From: Betaproteobacteria bacterium UBA5216
Lineage (GTDB): Bacteria; Pseudomonadota; Gammaproteobacteria; Burkholderiales; SG8-41
Length of the DNA: 33,504 bases
NCBI GenBank assembly: GCA_002412495.1
Contig: DHVE01000119.1
Location: 12,524-46,027, forward strand
Direction: 5' to 3'
Part shown: piece by piece, positions 32,707 through 33,504 of the stretch
How positions within the stretch are numbered: the first letter of the stretch is position 1
How the letters are laid out: each line of letters starts with the position of its first letter
Position numbers and translations under genes: made by a program
The notes under the pieces: generated by a model
What the model was told of the DNA's origin: nothing
Databases searched by the model: none
The model's input: the letters and a program-made list of their open reading frames with translations, nothing else

Positions 32707-33504
32707 ATGAACAAGCTGATTTTCGCCGCCAGTTGTGTCGCGCTGGCATCGTTGCCGGCCGCGCTGCATGCCCAACCCAAAGCCGCCAACCAGGACTACC
32801 CCAACCGCCCCATCCGCATCGTCGTGCCCGGCTCGGCGGGCAGTGCCAATGATTTCACCGCGCGCGCCATTGCGCAGCGCTTTACCGATGCGTGGAACCA
32901 GCAGATGGTGATCGACAACCGCACCGGTGCGGGCGGGGTGATTGCGCATGAGATCGCGGCCAAAGCCAATCCCGATGGCTACACGCTGATTTTTTCGACC
33001 TCTGCCGGGTTGGTGATCAACCCGCTGCTGTTCAAGGTGCCTTACGATTCGTTTCGCGATCTGGCGCCGGTGTCGATGGGCTCGATCAATCCGCAAATGT
33101 TGTTTGCGCATCCGTCGGTGCAGGCCAACACCGTGCCGGAGCTGATTGCCCTGGCGAAACAAAAGCCGGGGCAGCTCAACTGTGCATCGGCGGGCACCGG
33201 CACGCCAAATCATCTGGGCTGCGAGTTGCTCAAATCGATGGCGGGCATCAACTTCGTGCATGTACCATACAAGGGCGCAACGCCGGGCTTTACCGATGTG
33301 GTGGCCGGGCAGATGCATTTCATGTTCAACAGCATTCCGGCGGTGCTGCCGATGGTAAAAACCGGCAAGTTAAAAGCGCTCGGCGTGGGCGGCCCCAAGC
33401 GCTCGCCGGCGGCGCCCACGGTGCCGGCCATTGCTGAAACGCTGCCCGGTTTTGAGTGCGTGAACTGGTACGCGATGCTCGCGCCCGCGGGCACGCCCGC
33501 GGCG
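32707..33504 (+). CDS. Bug/TctC-family substrate-binding protein, truncated by window end
   Basis: The reading frame is open from ATG 32707 (AGGAG 8 bases before) to the window edge; 266 codons are visible, and about 55 more are expected. A signal peptide (1-22, ALHA before QPKAANQDYP) is followed by the Bug fold with DNRTGAGG (70-77), PDGYTL and VPYKGATPG (187-195). The ligand-binding loop reads VPGSAGSANDF (40-50) instead of the usual PFPPGG form, so its ligand may differ. Two cysteines, C159 and C172, are unusual for this family and could form a disulfide in the periplasm. Confidence 0.9.
   Translation, partial: MNKLIFAASCVALASLPAALHAQPKAANQDYPNRPIRIVVPGSAGSANDFTARAIAQRFTDAWNQQMVIDNRTGAGGVIAHEIAAKANPDGYTLIFSTSAGLVINPLLFKVPYDSFRDLAPVSMGSINPQMLFAHPSVQANTVPELIALAKQKPGQLNCASAGTGTPNHLGCELLKSMAGINFVHVPYKGATPGFTDVVAGQMHFMFNSIPAVLPMVKTGKLKALGVGGPKRSPAAPTVPAIAETLPGFECVNWYAMLAPAGTPAA

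Overview
The window looks like a piece of a GC-rich betaproteobacterial chromosome, most likely Burkholderiales or a relative. The evidence is five separate Bug/TctC-type periplasmic solute-binding proteins with no TctA/TctB membrane genes beside them, together with CoA-transferase, acyl-CoA dehydrogenase, MmgE/PrpD and thiamine-diphosphate (TPP) enzymes in short operons. This is typical of the Bug expansions of that group. Placement is by gene content only. I saw no rRNA, tRNA or CRISPR array.

Layout. 1-5 kb: an FAD-dependent dehydrogenase, a possible small membrane protein, then a minus-strand unit of maleate-isomerase/Asp-Glu-racemase-like enzyme, small two-helix membrane protein and Bug protein, followed by two overlapping plus-strand membrane genes. 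5-7.3 kb: an MmgE/PrpD-family gene whose upstream region is interrupted by an IS5-family element with a -1 frameshift site. 7.4-12.7 kb: a tightly packed minus-strand operon (acyl-CoA dehydrogenase, class III CoA-transferase, cysteine-dioxygenase-like cupin, large amidase). 12.8-21.7 kb, plus strand: Bug, a split two-subunit TPP decarboxylase, Bug, Bug, TauD/TfdA dioxygenase and a divergent aconitase-A homologue, with one minus-strand secreted protein between. 21.7-24.8 kb, minus strand: a CoxG-like protein with an acetolactate-synthase-like TPP enzyme, and a DUF429 protein. 25.1-31.8 kb: a type I restriction-modification locus in the order hsdR-hsdS-fic-hsdM, with a small opposite-strand gene resembling a VbhA-type Fic antitoxin. 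32-33.5 kb: a small membrane-anchored protein and a fifth, truncated Bug gene.

How the genes work together. The metabolic part reads as uptake (Bug proteins capture carboxylates in the periplasm) plus degradation of unusual carboxylic acids, amides or sulfonate/phosphonate-like acids. No substrate can be fixed from sequence alone. The 25-32 kb part is a defence island: type I R-M fused operonically to a Fic AMP-transferase, whose presumed antitoxin is encoded convergently.

The most unusual signals are the Fic/antitoxin arrangement inside the R-M operon, GC-rich palindromic repeats inserted in frame into both hsdM and hsdR, and an aconitase homologue with altered active-site motifs. Three dRS3-like dispersed repeats, two of them exactly 79 bp, also lie in intergenic gaps.
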